From the NCBI GenBank assembly GCA_028564925.1, contig CM053030.1, positions 371,282,945-371,346,944 on the forward strand: a stretch of 64,000 bases of DNA, written 5' to 3'. Numbering within the stretch: the first letter of the stretch is position 1; each line of letters starts with the position of its first letter. The stretch is from Lithobates sylvaticus (Eukaryota; Chordata; Amphibia; Anura; Ranidae). The position numbers were made by a program, and so were the translations under genes. The notes under the pieces are model-generated. The model did not search any database. It saw only the letters and a list, made by a program, of their open reading frames with translations, and was not told the DNA's origin. Of this stretch, positions 22,699 to 31,828 are shown piece by piece.

Positions 22699-22704
22699 GA
22701 GTCT

Positions 22705-22815
22705 CAGAAGAAAGAGGGATGGGGCGAGAAGGAAGAGAGGAATGGAGGGAAGGAGAGAAGAAAGAAGATAGGGAGGAAGAAAGAAAGAAAAAGGGATGGA
22801 GAGACAGCAGGCCCA
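22705..22815. repeat. Purine-rich low-complexity tract
   Basis: GAAGAAAGAGGGATGGGG-type sequence, almost purely A and G on the plus strand. Confidence 0.8.
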
Positions 22816-23054
22816 GATCCTACACCACAATAGAAATATGTGTATTCCGGAACGTTTAACAATCAGCAGATAAAGATACTCCAAACACCTGGTGTTGGCA
22901 CGTCAATCATCACAGCACCATGGTTGTTATGGTGTCAGGATGATCGAATCGCATTATTTCTTATATTACATTGTAATATAAAATTAAATAGTTCAACTCA
23001 CTATAATGCAGAAGCAGTGGGAGCCCTGAGTGTGTCACTTGCCGCTGTTGCCTA

Positions 23055-23528
23055 ATACCAGATGCAGCTTGGCTCACTTGTCACCACAGATGCAGCTCGT
23101 CACTTGTCACCACAGATGCAGCATGTTACTTGTCACCACAGATACAGTGCTCGCTTTGTCACCACAGATACAGTGCTCGCTTTGTCACCACAGATACAGT
23201 GCTCCTTTGTCACCACAGATACAGCGCTCACTTTGTCACCACAGATACAGCGCACTTGTCCACCACAGATACAGTGCTCACTTTGTCACCACAGATACAG
23301 CGCTCACTTTGTCACCACAGATACAGCGTTCACTTGTCACCATATATACAGCGCTCACTTGTCACCACAGATACAGCGCTCACTTGTCACTACAGATACC
23401 GCGCTCACTTGTCACCACAGATACCGCGCTCACTTGTCACCACAGATACAGCAGACTGGTCATCACAGATACAACTTGTCACTTTGTCACCACAGATGCA
23501 GCTAGTCACCACAGATTTAGCTAGTCTA
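23055..23528 (+). repeat. 25-bp minisatellite (CTTGTCACCACAGATACAG unit)
   Basis: About 19 units of CACTTGTCACCACAGATACAG plus GCGCT, with length variants of 22-26 bp. The first three units carry GATGCAG in place of GATACAG. Open frames through it are phase artefacts. Confidence 0.94.
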
Positions 23529-23577
23529 GTCCATGCTGCTCTGTATTGGTGATTTTGTCTCCGTGCCATGTACAGAA

Positions 23578-23737
23578 GACCAGTTCTCGTGGAGGCTGAA
23601 GGGAAGAAAAGGGGCGGAGCCTGGATGGCAATGAAAGCGGCTGCCAATAGAAATGGAGCAGCTCCATTTCTATTGGCAGCCACTTTTATTGCCACCCGGG
23701 CTCCACCTCTTGTTTCTTCCTCACGAGAGCTGGTCTC
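23578..23737. repeat. 75-bp-arm hairpin
   Basis: The left arm CCAGTTCTCGTGGAGG to CTATTGGCAG-complement meets the right arm around the centre GGAGCAGCTCC near 23,657. It ends in CACGAGAGCTGG. The arms are about 85-90% alike. Confidence 0.85.
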
Positions 23738-23909
23738 CTGTAAAATGGCGGTGGAGACAATTCACTAGCGCCAGACCTCTACCAGTGGCTATGGCGAAAA
23801 ATCTGGAAATAGACAAATTCCTGTGAAATTTCCCGAGACACGGTAAGACTGGGACAAGGGTCTAAATACCGGGAATGTCCCGGGAAATTCGGGACTGTTG
23901 GCAACTATG

Positions 23910-25299
23910 GGGTGGCAGATGCGATGAAGCCTGCCTCAGAATGCTTCCTTAAACCACAGATCAGCACAGGGATAATCCTACTCCTAAGGTTGAGTTTAGG
24001 TATCTCAGTTGGGATGTGCTAAGGCATGTTCGGACATGAGTCTGAACCTGCCTGAGGTATCCTGCCAGGAAGCTATTACTCCAGAAAGCCAGTCATTAGT
24101 GGCCCTACACATATACAAGTAGTGTGTATATGTGTGGCTGAATTACAGGGTATGCCTTCATGCTTATGATTGGCTGTCCGCATTGACAGCTTCTTGGAGA
24201 GTTCTGTCTCATGTCCGAACATGCCTGAGTTCCTCAGGTATGGTTCTGATCAGCCATGCCCTGTGTGAGTACACCCCTAGATGTTAGATTTCCCATCATA
24301 TTCTTTCTTGGTAATATTGGTCTCTAGTACAAATAGAGGGGCAAATCTCTTCAACAGGGAGACAGGCGAGAGGCTGGAGGCAGCAATAAAAATTGACAGA
24401 GGGTCTAACCCTTTCATATTCTATCCCCAAAAAAATGCTTGCCTAATGTTTTACGCAGTAACTGGTAATTCCCATACATCTGCAGCAAGATAAAGGAAGA
24501 CTGACTGACAAAAGCCAAAGCAGTTATTCAGATTTCTAATACTGTACATAAGGGTTACTATGCTGTAATAACCAGCAGTGTTGTCCAGTCAGAAATGATT
24601 TCCCTCAGGCCTGGCCTGCAGTAAAAATACAGCTGTTTTTAAAATCCTGCTTCATTTCTAGCCAAATATATACTGTAGGTATAATGCATTTTCAAATATA
24701 GGCGTACCATTCCCACCTTAAAGACGTAACACGCCCACCACCATACTTCCACCTTGAGCTGGTGTTCCTGCTGTTTCCCTAATTACACCCCTGCCAGAAA
24801 CAAATAAAATGCAATTAACTCTGATTCATGATGCCTGCATACTAATAGTTCCAGGAATGCTGAAAATACAACCTCGCATTCAGCCAGTGTGTTATCTGTC
24901 TGCTCCTGAACTTACCTTATGGGTTGTATGATATCAGTTTATTGAATAAAAATATTAGTGCTAAGCGCACAAGCAGGAAATGTCACCCAGAATAAATGGG
25001 GGAATGCCTTCATCCATCTCACTTGTGTGGTATTGTATATGTAGCTCATTCAGCAATGTGACAGAACTTTTTCGGATTTAGGGCTCATGTACATGAGCAC
25101 TTTTGGGCATAAAAGGTAAATTGCGGATGTACGTCTGCACCCAGAATACACAGCTGCTGCATACAGCTGCCCATAGCAATGAATGACTGTACGCGGGTTT
25201 AGGCTGATAATTGCGTAAACCCTTGCATGCATGGACAGTCTACATCCAGGAGCGTACAGCATAACACGTGCAGGGTTTTTTGTGTGTGTTAAGTGCATT
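23910..25299. other. Mostly unannotated; one MITE-like inverted repeat
   Basis: Contains the inverted repeat described at 24,022-24,226. Otherwise I see no gene and no clear element. Confidence 0.4.
24022..24226. repeat. Inverted-repeat unit with 17-bp perfect ends
   Basis: GCATGTTCGGACATGAG (24024-24040) and its exact inverse CTCATGTCCGAACATGC (24208-24224) bracket about 170 bp. Likely a small MITE. Confidence 0.6.
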
Positions 25300-25474
25300 T
25301 AAACGTGCGTTGACACACATTTTTCTGCACATTAAATTGCTATGCGTTTTTCAGATTATTTCTTCTGACATCACACCCTTTTCTTGTTTGTGGGTTGAGA
25401 CAAGGAGTGATAGAGGGAGAAAAATAGAGGGAGGCAAACACCTTTTTCTGTTTGGAGAGACACTGGCAAACAGG

Positions 25475-25642
25475 ATGTCTAGTGTAACAGCCCTAATCGC
25501 TGTTATTACGCTAGCTATATTGAGGAGTAGGAGGAGGATGAGGAGATTGAGGCAAGCCAAAGCGTGCTATTGGGTGTATCCATACCTCACATGTGAGAGT
25601 AAAGGGCAGTATCAGGATTTACGATGTCACCTGGAAAAATGA
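25475..25642 (+). pseudogene. PIF/Harbinger transposase, N-terminal piece
   Basis: The 55-codon frame opens with a hydrophobic run (ALIAVITLAIL), then an Arg-rich block (RSRRRMRRLRQ), then YWVYPYLTCESKGQYQDLRCHL. This order, basic block then W-V-x-P and a G-x-Y/F-x-x-L, is how vertebrate Harbinger transposases begin. The frame stops before the helical region. A MITE (25,778) and a SINE (26,481) separate it from the catalytic part at 27.7 kb on the same strand. Confidence 0.6.
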
Positions 25643-25777
25643 TTTGCTTTTACACAAATGTCCATTGAAAGGTAACTTACTCTATGTAAACTGTGTAGTA
25701 TACAAATTCCATCCCAGTTATGAAGCATACGCAGCCACAATGAAATCACGTTATGTTTTTTTTGTTTCAACAACTTC

Positions 25778-26212
25778 TAATGCCACGTACACACGATCTG
25801 ACTTTTTGACTGGAAATGTTGGATGTGAGCTTGTTGGCTGAAAGTCCGACCCTGTGTATGCTCCATCGAACATTTGTTGTTGGACTTTCCACCAACAAAT
25901 GTTGGCTAGCAGGTTCTCAAATTTTCCGCCAACAAAACTTCATTGTCAGACTTTCCGATCATGTGTACACAAGTCTGTCGTACAAGAGTTCACGCATGCT
26001 TGGAATCAAGTACGAGCCGGAAGTGATTGGTCTTCTAAAACTAGCGTTTGTAAAATGGAGATATCACGTACGTTTTGTACGTAACCACGTTCGTAATTGT
26101 TGGCCAACATTTATGTGACTGTGTGTATGCAAGACAAGTTGGAGCCAACATCCTTCAAACAAAATTCCAAGGTCTTGTTGTCAGAAAGTCCGATCGTGTG
26201 TACGGGGCATTA
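25778..26212. repeat. MITE-C copy 1
   Basis: Ends TAATGCCACGTACACACGATC and GATCGTGTGTACGGGGCATTA are near-perfect inverted repeats. The interior carries the ACGCATGCTTGGAATC segment typical of the family. TA at both edges fits a TA target. No coding capacity. Five copies are in this window. Confidence 0.85.
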
Positions 26213-26480
26213 GAGATCCTCACACCTGACCTTGAGCTGCAGGACACAACATACTGGAGGGCTGTGTCACCTACCGTGCACGTGCTAGTTACACTCCAGT
26301 GAGTATCTCATCCATATAGGTAATGTTTTTGTTGTACCCAATCCCATACTTGTGGTACCTTTGACATCTCATTACAAATAAAAGGGTAAGTACACCTTTA
26401 GTAACATGTTACATCCATATTCAGGGTGCAACATGTTACTTAAGCAGCAACCCCGCACCTTCCCCCCCGATCTCCCACTG

Positions 26481-26844
26481 TGACAGTACAGGGCAGCACA
26501 GTGGTGTAGTGGTTAGCACTTTCACCTAGCAGCAATATTGTCGCTGGTTCAAATCCTGACCACGACACCATCTGCCTGGAGTTTGCATGTCCTACCTGTG
26601 CCTGCGTGGGTTTCCTCCGGGTACTCCGATTTCCTCCCATACTCCAAAGACATGCTGGTAGGTTAATTAGATCCTGTCGAAAAATTGGCCAAATATGTGT
26701 ATGTGTTTGTAAGCATGTCGGGACCCCATGGGGTAAAGGACCGTGCTATACCACAGATGGACACCGGCGGCAAAAAGCGCCCTGAGGCGATTCAGTTCGC
26801 ATAGGTAGCACTATACAAGTCACTCGTTCATTCATTCATGACAG
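26481..26844 (+). repeat. tRNA-derived SINE
   Basis: An RNA polymerase III split promoter is visible: A box TGGTGTAGTGG at 26,502-26,512 and B box GGTTCAAATCC at 26,546-26,556, spaced as in tRNA genes. The body continues with CTGGAGTTTGCATGTCCTACC, GGGTTTCCTCCGGGTACTCC and AAAGACATGCTGG, a conserved block found in many fish and amphibian SINEs. It ends with an ATTC tail. TGACAG on both sides (26481-26486, 26839-26844) may be a short target duplication. Confidence 0.82.
26502..26556 (+). promoter_or_regulatory. Pol III A and B boxes of the SINE
   Basis: A box at 26,502-26,512 and B box at 26,546-26,556. The B box matches the GGTTCRANNCC consensus. Confidence 0.78.
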
Positions 26845-27677
26845 CAAGTGGGGGATTCTCTACTTGTACCCGCTGTCACGATTAAAAAACTGGATGGCCA
26901 TGCAGGGCCGCTCCCACACAGCCACATCATTCATGAATGTGGTAGACAGGTGCGGCATGCCATTTGATTGTAGTTCTAAATTAACTGCAGGGGCGCCCTC
27001 GTAGTTCATTGATTCTCCCTGCTCTTCAGGAACTGTCTGTCTGTACTGGAGGTACTGAGAGTCTGTAGAAGCCTGATTACGGGTGCAATGCTTTACAGGC
27101 TCGTAAGAAAAAAGTAAAAAAAAATGAACTTATCCCTTATTCACAGGTACACAAAACAATTTATTTTTTATACTAAAAAACAGACACTCATGCCATGTGC
27201 TAGTAAACATGTTTTAAATTTGGCTCTTTAGAAGACAAAAGCCACTTGTAATTTCACAACAAATAGTTACTAACTGGACAAGGGCACAGAAAATAGTTCC
27301 ATGAAATTGAAAAAAATAACATAAATACCCGAACTATAACAAAGAAATAAGTTCAGTCAAAGAACAGTGGTCACGCAGGGGATTGCAGTCCCTGTGTGGA
27401 GTGGCCACTCTCTGAGCCACGTGCCAGAGTAAAGAGGTTGGTGCTGATGTGGAGGTTATGGCATCCCCTGGTTTTGCAGCCTATGCTCCTTGGCGTGTAG
27501 GACTCATGCAACTAGTATTGAACATTTGGTTGAGGATAGGATGGTAGACCTAATACCACAGTTGATTCGTTTATAGTTTAATTCCTTTCTATAGCTGCCC
27601 TGTATGCTCCACCATTTGATCTTCAGGATCTTAACTACAAATAAAAAAGTTGATTGTGTGTTTTTTTTAATTTGTAG
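26845..27677. other. No gene recognised
   Basis: Lies between the two pieces of the Harbinger relic. It may be part of that element or later insertions. I cannot tell which. Confidence 0.35.
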
Positions 27678-28372
27678 GTTTCCAGGTATAGGAAATTCAT
27701 ATTCTTCTCTGCATTTTGAGATCCTCCTTGGAAAATCAACATTACAATATATCATAATTGTAACCTGCAAGGCCATTTGGAGCAAATTATGCCAGATCTT
27801 AATGCCAACACCTACAAAAGCTAAGTGGCTTCCCTAAGTGCTTAGGAGCTATAGATGGAAAACACATTAGGGTTGTGATGCCATCTCTGAGCAAAAGAAA
27901 GTATTTTAATTACAAAAACATTTTTCTATTGTACTGCTTGTTGTAATTAATTCTGACTACAAATTTACATACATCGATGTTGGATCCTACGGTAACAATA
28001 GTGATTTGGTCATCTTTCAACACAGCAAATTTGGCGAAGGGCTGAAAGATAATGAACTCCATCTTCTACAGGATAAGCCATGGATGGGAACAAGTGAGCC
28101 AGCTTATTATTTTGTGTTCATCAGAGATTAGGTATTTGGAATAGGGAGCATATAATGTACCCATATATTTAGAGAGGCCTGATCCCACCAAAGCACATTT
28201 TCAGTTATAGACTCTGCCATGCCAACAGAATGGTAGAATTCTCCTTTGGCATCCTTAGCAACAAGTGGAGACTACTCCATACTTCCTCTTATTTGGATAG
28301 TCATAATGCTGTGACTGAGGTTAAGGTTACCTGTTGGCTGCACAACTAGATGCACAAGAGGAATAAAATATA
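27678..28372 (+). pseudogene. PIF/Harbinger transposase, catalytic part (broken)
   Basis: Plus-strand reading gives GNSYSSLHFEILLGKSTLQ (helical region before the catalytic core), then CLGAIDGKHIRVVMPS with the first catalytic aspartate, then YIDVGSYGNNSDLVIF with the second, and MVEFSFGILSNKWRLLHT with the catalytic glutamate. VKVTCWLHN closes the domain. These are the DDE landmarks of Harbinger transposases (HARBI1 relatives). At least two frame changes and internal stops separate the blocks. A T-rich run ending TTTGTAG just before 27,678 resembles a splice acceptor. Function when intact: cut-and-paste transposition with 3-bp targets. Confidence 0.85.
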
Positions 28373-28941
28373 GAGGATGACGGGCCGGATGCACCACAAC
28401 TTTTAACAAATCGAATGGGCAGTGACTAGATTCTCTTTCTATAACAGTTGTTTGAGTTTTTTGACTATTGTATAGTATATTATTTGTAATATGTTATACT
28501 TTTTTTTTAATCGTTTTTCTGTCATAGTGTTTTTGACACCTACACCAGACTCCAGACTTCAGTCACCAGACTGAATATCAGTAGATTTAAGTTTATGAAA
28601 TAAATTGTGTTTCCAATTTATCAGTCTTTGGTATAAAATATGCATAGAAAACATAATAAAAATATTTTTTACTAACTACAAATATGTGTTTTTGTTCATT
28701 GCTGAATAGACATTAGCAAATGTTCTATTTGCGCTGGGTCCAAAGTAGAAGGGAAGGCTAGGACAACCTTCCTTCCCCACTTCTAATAAACATGTAATTT
28801 GATTAGTCATTTGATAGGTTCAAAAGCTTTGTCAGTCCAGGGCAACAAATACAGTCAGAATCAGGGGAGCTCCAGAATTAACAGGTACTTTTATTACCCT
28901 AACTGAGACTAAAAAAAACAAAGATTTTGTCAATGACCATA
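28373..28941. other. No gene recognised
   Basis: AT-rich. Probably the 3' remainder of the Harbinger element, but no terminal inverted repeat was identified. Confidence 0.35.
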
Positions 28942-30045
28942 TACAGTATCTCACAAAAGTGAGTACACCCCTCACATTTTTGTAAATATTTTATTTTATC
29001 TTTTCATGTGACAACACTGATGCAATTACACTTTGCTACAATGTAAAGTAGTGAGAGTACAGCTTGTATAACAGTGTCAATTTGCTGTCCCCTCAAAATA
29101 ACTCAACACACCATTAATGTCTAAAACAGCTGGCAACAAAAGTGAGTACACCCATAAGTGAAAATGTCCAAATAGGGCCCAATTCGCCATTTTCCCTCCC
29201 TGGTGTCATGTGACTCATTAGTGTTACAAGGTCTGAGGTGTAAATGGGGAGCAGGTGTATTAAATTTGGTGTTATCGCTCTCACTCTCTCATACTGGTCA
29301 CTGGAAGTTCAACATGGCACCTCATGGCAAAGAACTCTCTGAGGATCTGAAAAAAAGATTTGTTGCTCTACCTCTAAATACGCTATCCCCACTTCAGTCT
29401 ATCATGAACGCTGCTGCCAGGCTCATCCACCTCACAAACCGCTCAGCGTCTGCTATACCCCTCTGCCAATCCCTCCATTGGCTGTCACTCAGTCACCAAA
29501 TTAAATTCAAGATACTAACTATAACTTACAAAGCCATCCACAACCTGCCCCCAGCTACATCTCTAACCTAGTCTCAAAATACCAACCTAATTGTTCTCTT
29601 CGGTCCTCCCAAGACCTCCTGCTCTCAAACTCCCTTGTCACCTCATCCAAAGGCTTGCTTTCAGGACTTCACTCCAGAGCCTCTCCCATCCTCTGGAATG
29701 CTCTACCCCAATCTGTCCGATTTTCTCCTACTTTCAGACGATCCATGAAAACTCATCTCTTCAGAGAAGCCTATCTGGCCCCCACCTAACAACTGTACAT
29801 TTATCTTCTCAATCAGCACATCGCCCACAGTTATTACCTCTTGTATCTCTTGACCTTCCCTCTTAGATTGTAAGCTCTAATGAGCAGGGCCCTCTGATTC
29901 CTACTGTATTAAAGTGTATTATATTTGTACTGTCTACCCTCAAGTTGTAAAGCGCTACGTAAACTGTTGGCGCTATATAAATCCTGTATAATAATAATAA
30001 TTTACAAAAATGTGAGGGGTGTACTCACTTTTGTTAGATATTGTA
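28942..30045 (+). mobile_element. Tc1-like element, middle replaced by a LINE 3' end
   Basis: The left end TACAGTATCTCACAAAAGTG and the right end CACTTTTGTTAGATATTGTA are inverted repeats of a Tc1 family that is also present at 41.66-44.10 kb. The transposase start is visible at 29,314 (MAPHGKELSEDLKKRFVAL). From about 29,365 the sequence is LINE until 30,000, and only the last 45 bases of the Tc1 follow. The transposase body is gone, so insertion came with or after a deletion. Confidence 0.85.
29365..30000 (+). mobile_element. CR1/L2-like LINE 3' end
   Basis: Encodes the C-terminal part of a LINE ORF2: LQSIMNAAARLIHLT, then LCQSLHWLSLSHQIKFKIL, TYKAIHN and, after frame changes, WNALPQS and LFREAY. 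The 3' end reads GCGCTATATAAATCCTG followed by a TAA microsatellite tail, as in L2/CR1-type LINEs. The 5' end is truncated. A second copy of the same family lies on the minus strand at 48.2-48.8 kb. Confidence 0.8.
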
Positions 30046-30169
30046 TATTATAGGCACATTGCAAATTAGACTATCAATTTTTCCATGTAGAGACACTTCA
30101 AGCTTCATCATGAGTGGCTAGGCACTTCTCGAAAGACTTGAAGAGGGATCAGAGCAGTTTCATTGTTAG
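30046..30169. other. Short intergenic interval
   Basis: Nothing recognised. Confidence 0.35.
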
Positions 30170-30462
30170 GCTTAATGTACACCTGTCCGTTTTGCAGCGT
30201 TTGCGTTTAGAAGCATTTTTTTTCTAAATGCGAGTTACCGCGTTTACAAGCTGTTACAGGCATTTGGTGTTTCAAATGCCTCTGAACATCCGTCCTTAAC
30301 GCATTTTTTTGCTGTTCAAAAAATGCTTCTAAACTCGACTATAAACGACCCTGTGTATATGTATTGATAAGATAACATAGAGGAGAGTTCAGGGGCAGCT
30401 GAAAAAAACATTCAACTGCTCCTAAACGTCCGTTTACCAGCAGCAGTGTACATGAAGCCTTA
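30170..30462 (-). repeat. MITE-D copy 1
   Basis: Starts TTAGGCTTAATGTACACCTG and ends GTGTACATGAAGCCTTAGG. The interior CTCTATGTTATCTTATC segment appears here in inverse orientation relative to copy 2. Confidence 0.6.
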
Positions 30463-30464
30463 GG

Positions 30465-30855
30465 CCTCATGTACACTTCTGCTGCTAAACAGACGTTTGG
30501 GCAACTGCTCTTGAACTCTCCTCTATGTTATCTTATCAGTACATGTATACGGGGTCATTTATAGTCGTTTCTAGGCAGTTGAGTTTAGAGGCCTTTTTTG
30601 GAAAGCAAAAAAATTAGTTCAGATGCTGAGTTTAGAGGCATTTCAAGCGCAAAACGCAGTAATTAGCCGTGTTTCGTTTACAGGCGTTTTTAATTTTTTG
30701 GCTATTTTGAAAAAAAATAATTTTCAGACGATTCGAAACGCAAACGCGGCTAAACGCGGTATGTAAACGTGGCAAAACAAACGTTTTAAATGTGGGTTAC
30801 TATCTGTCAAGTTAAATGTTCAGGAGAGGTTGTAAAAATGTCCCATGTACATTAA
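30465..30855 (+). repeat. MITE-D copy 2, head-to-head with copy 1
   Basis: Starts CCTCATGTACACTTCTGCTG and ends CCCATGTACATTAAGCC. Shares CTCTCCTCTATGTTATC with copy 1 in opposite orientation, so the two form a larger inverted repeat of about 680 bp. Confidence 0.6.
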
Positions 30856-30858
30856 GCC

Positions 30859-31275
30859 TAATGCCCTGTACACATGGTCGGAAATGCCGATGGAAAATGT
30901 CCGATCGGACCATGTTGTCGGAAAATCCGGCCGTGTGTCGGCTCCATCTGACTTTTTCAGTCGGAATTTCCGATGAAAAAAATTTGAGATCCTACTCTCA
31001 AATTTTCCAACAAAATCCGATCAGACTTTTTCCGATCGTGTGTAGAGAATTCAGAGAATTCCGACGGACAAAGTGCCACGCATGCTCAGATCAAATTACA
31101 AGACCAAAGCTATTGGCTACTAGCCTCTACGTAGTTCCGTCGTACGCAACAAACGTCACCACGTTCAGAATGATCGGAATTTACGACAACTTTGTCCGAA
31201 CGTGTGTATGCAACACCAGTGTCGGACAAAATTAGTTGGAAAAAATCTGACAGATTTTGTGTGTACGGGGCATTA
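30859..31275. repeat. MITE-C copy 2
   Basis: Ends TAATGCCCTGTACACATGGTC and GTGTGTACGGGGCATTA. Interior has GCCACGCATGCTCAGATC. It directly abuts MITE-D copy 2. Confidence 0.88.
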
Positions 31276-31828
31276 GGCTGCTCATTCTTCTCAACTGTGG
31301 CCAATAGACATCAAAATATTAATTTTCGGTACTTAAAAACTTGTGTAACAAAGTTTTGTTTAGTCCACTGTGTCTATAGTCATTAAATTCTTAGCACAAA
31401 GTAGCATTTTTTGACAGTCATCTTTACTTGCAGCTAGTTGCTGTGGCATAATGCCGTCATACACCTCTGTTAATTGTATTGGCATCAGGGTTAATTAGAA
31501 ATCCACTACTGTCTTGACTGCAGCATAAATGGATTTCTTCTTGGAAATATGGCTAGAACTATTTACATTAAAAGTCAGCTGAAAAGTACAAGGCCCAAGA
31601 CAACAGATTCAGCGAGTGTGTTGCTGCTAGTTATACTAGACTGGCTTAGAATGGTTTGCAGATAACATTTACATTATGTCTTGTGTAACCCCAGACACTA
31701 GTGCATATTAAAAAGTGGCACTCCCTGACCGCATCTCAGATACTGAGCTACAATTAATGGCCTAAATTGTGTGTTTTCAGGGAACTCTGCACTGTCAATA
31801 TGTATTTACTTTTCTGCTCACTGTAGAC
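31276..31828. other. No gene recognised
   Basis: AT-rich intergenic sequence ending with the target duplication of the next hAT. Confidence 0.4.

Larger units (their letters stand above)
21796..23909. mobile_element. Non-autonomous terminal-inverted-repeat transposon, hAT-like
   Basis: The left end CATAGTTGCCAACATTC and the right end GGGACTGTTGGCAACTATG are inverted repeats, and GGTATAGGGAC / GTCCCGGG extend the match loosely. GGGTGG flanks both sides (21790-21795 and 23910-23915). If CA is included on the left the duplication is 8 bp, so the exact target duplication is ambiguous. It contains a solo LTR, a 25-bp minisatellite and a hairpin. No transposase. Confidence 0.7.

Noticed and set aside
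23030-23552. Possible CRISPR-like array of regularly spaced repeats
   Set aside because: Units are directly adjacent with no unique spacers, in a vertebrate genome. It is a minisatellite.
26481-26560. Functional tRNA gene
   Set aside because: A and B boxes are present, but the tRNA cloverleaf is not complete and the unit continues into a SINE body with an ATTC tail.
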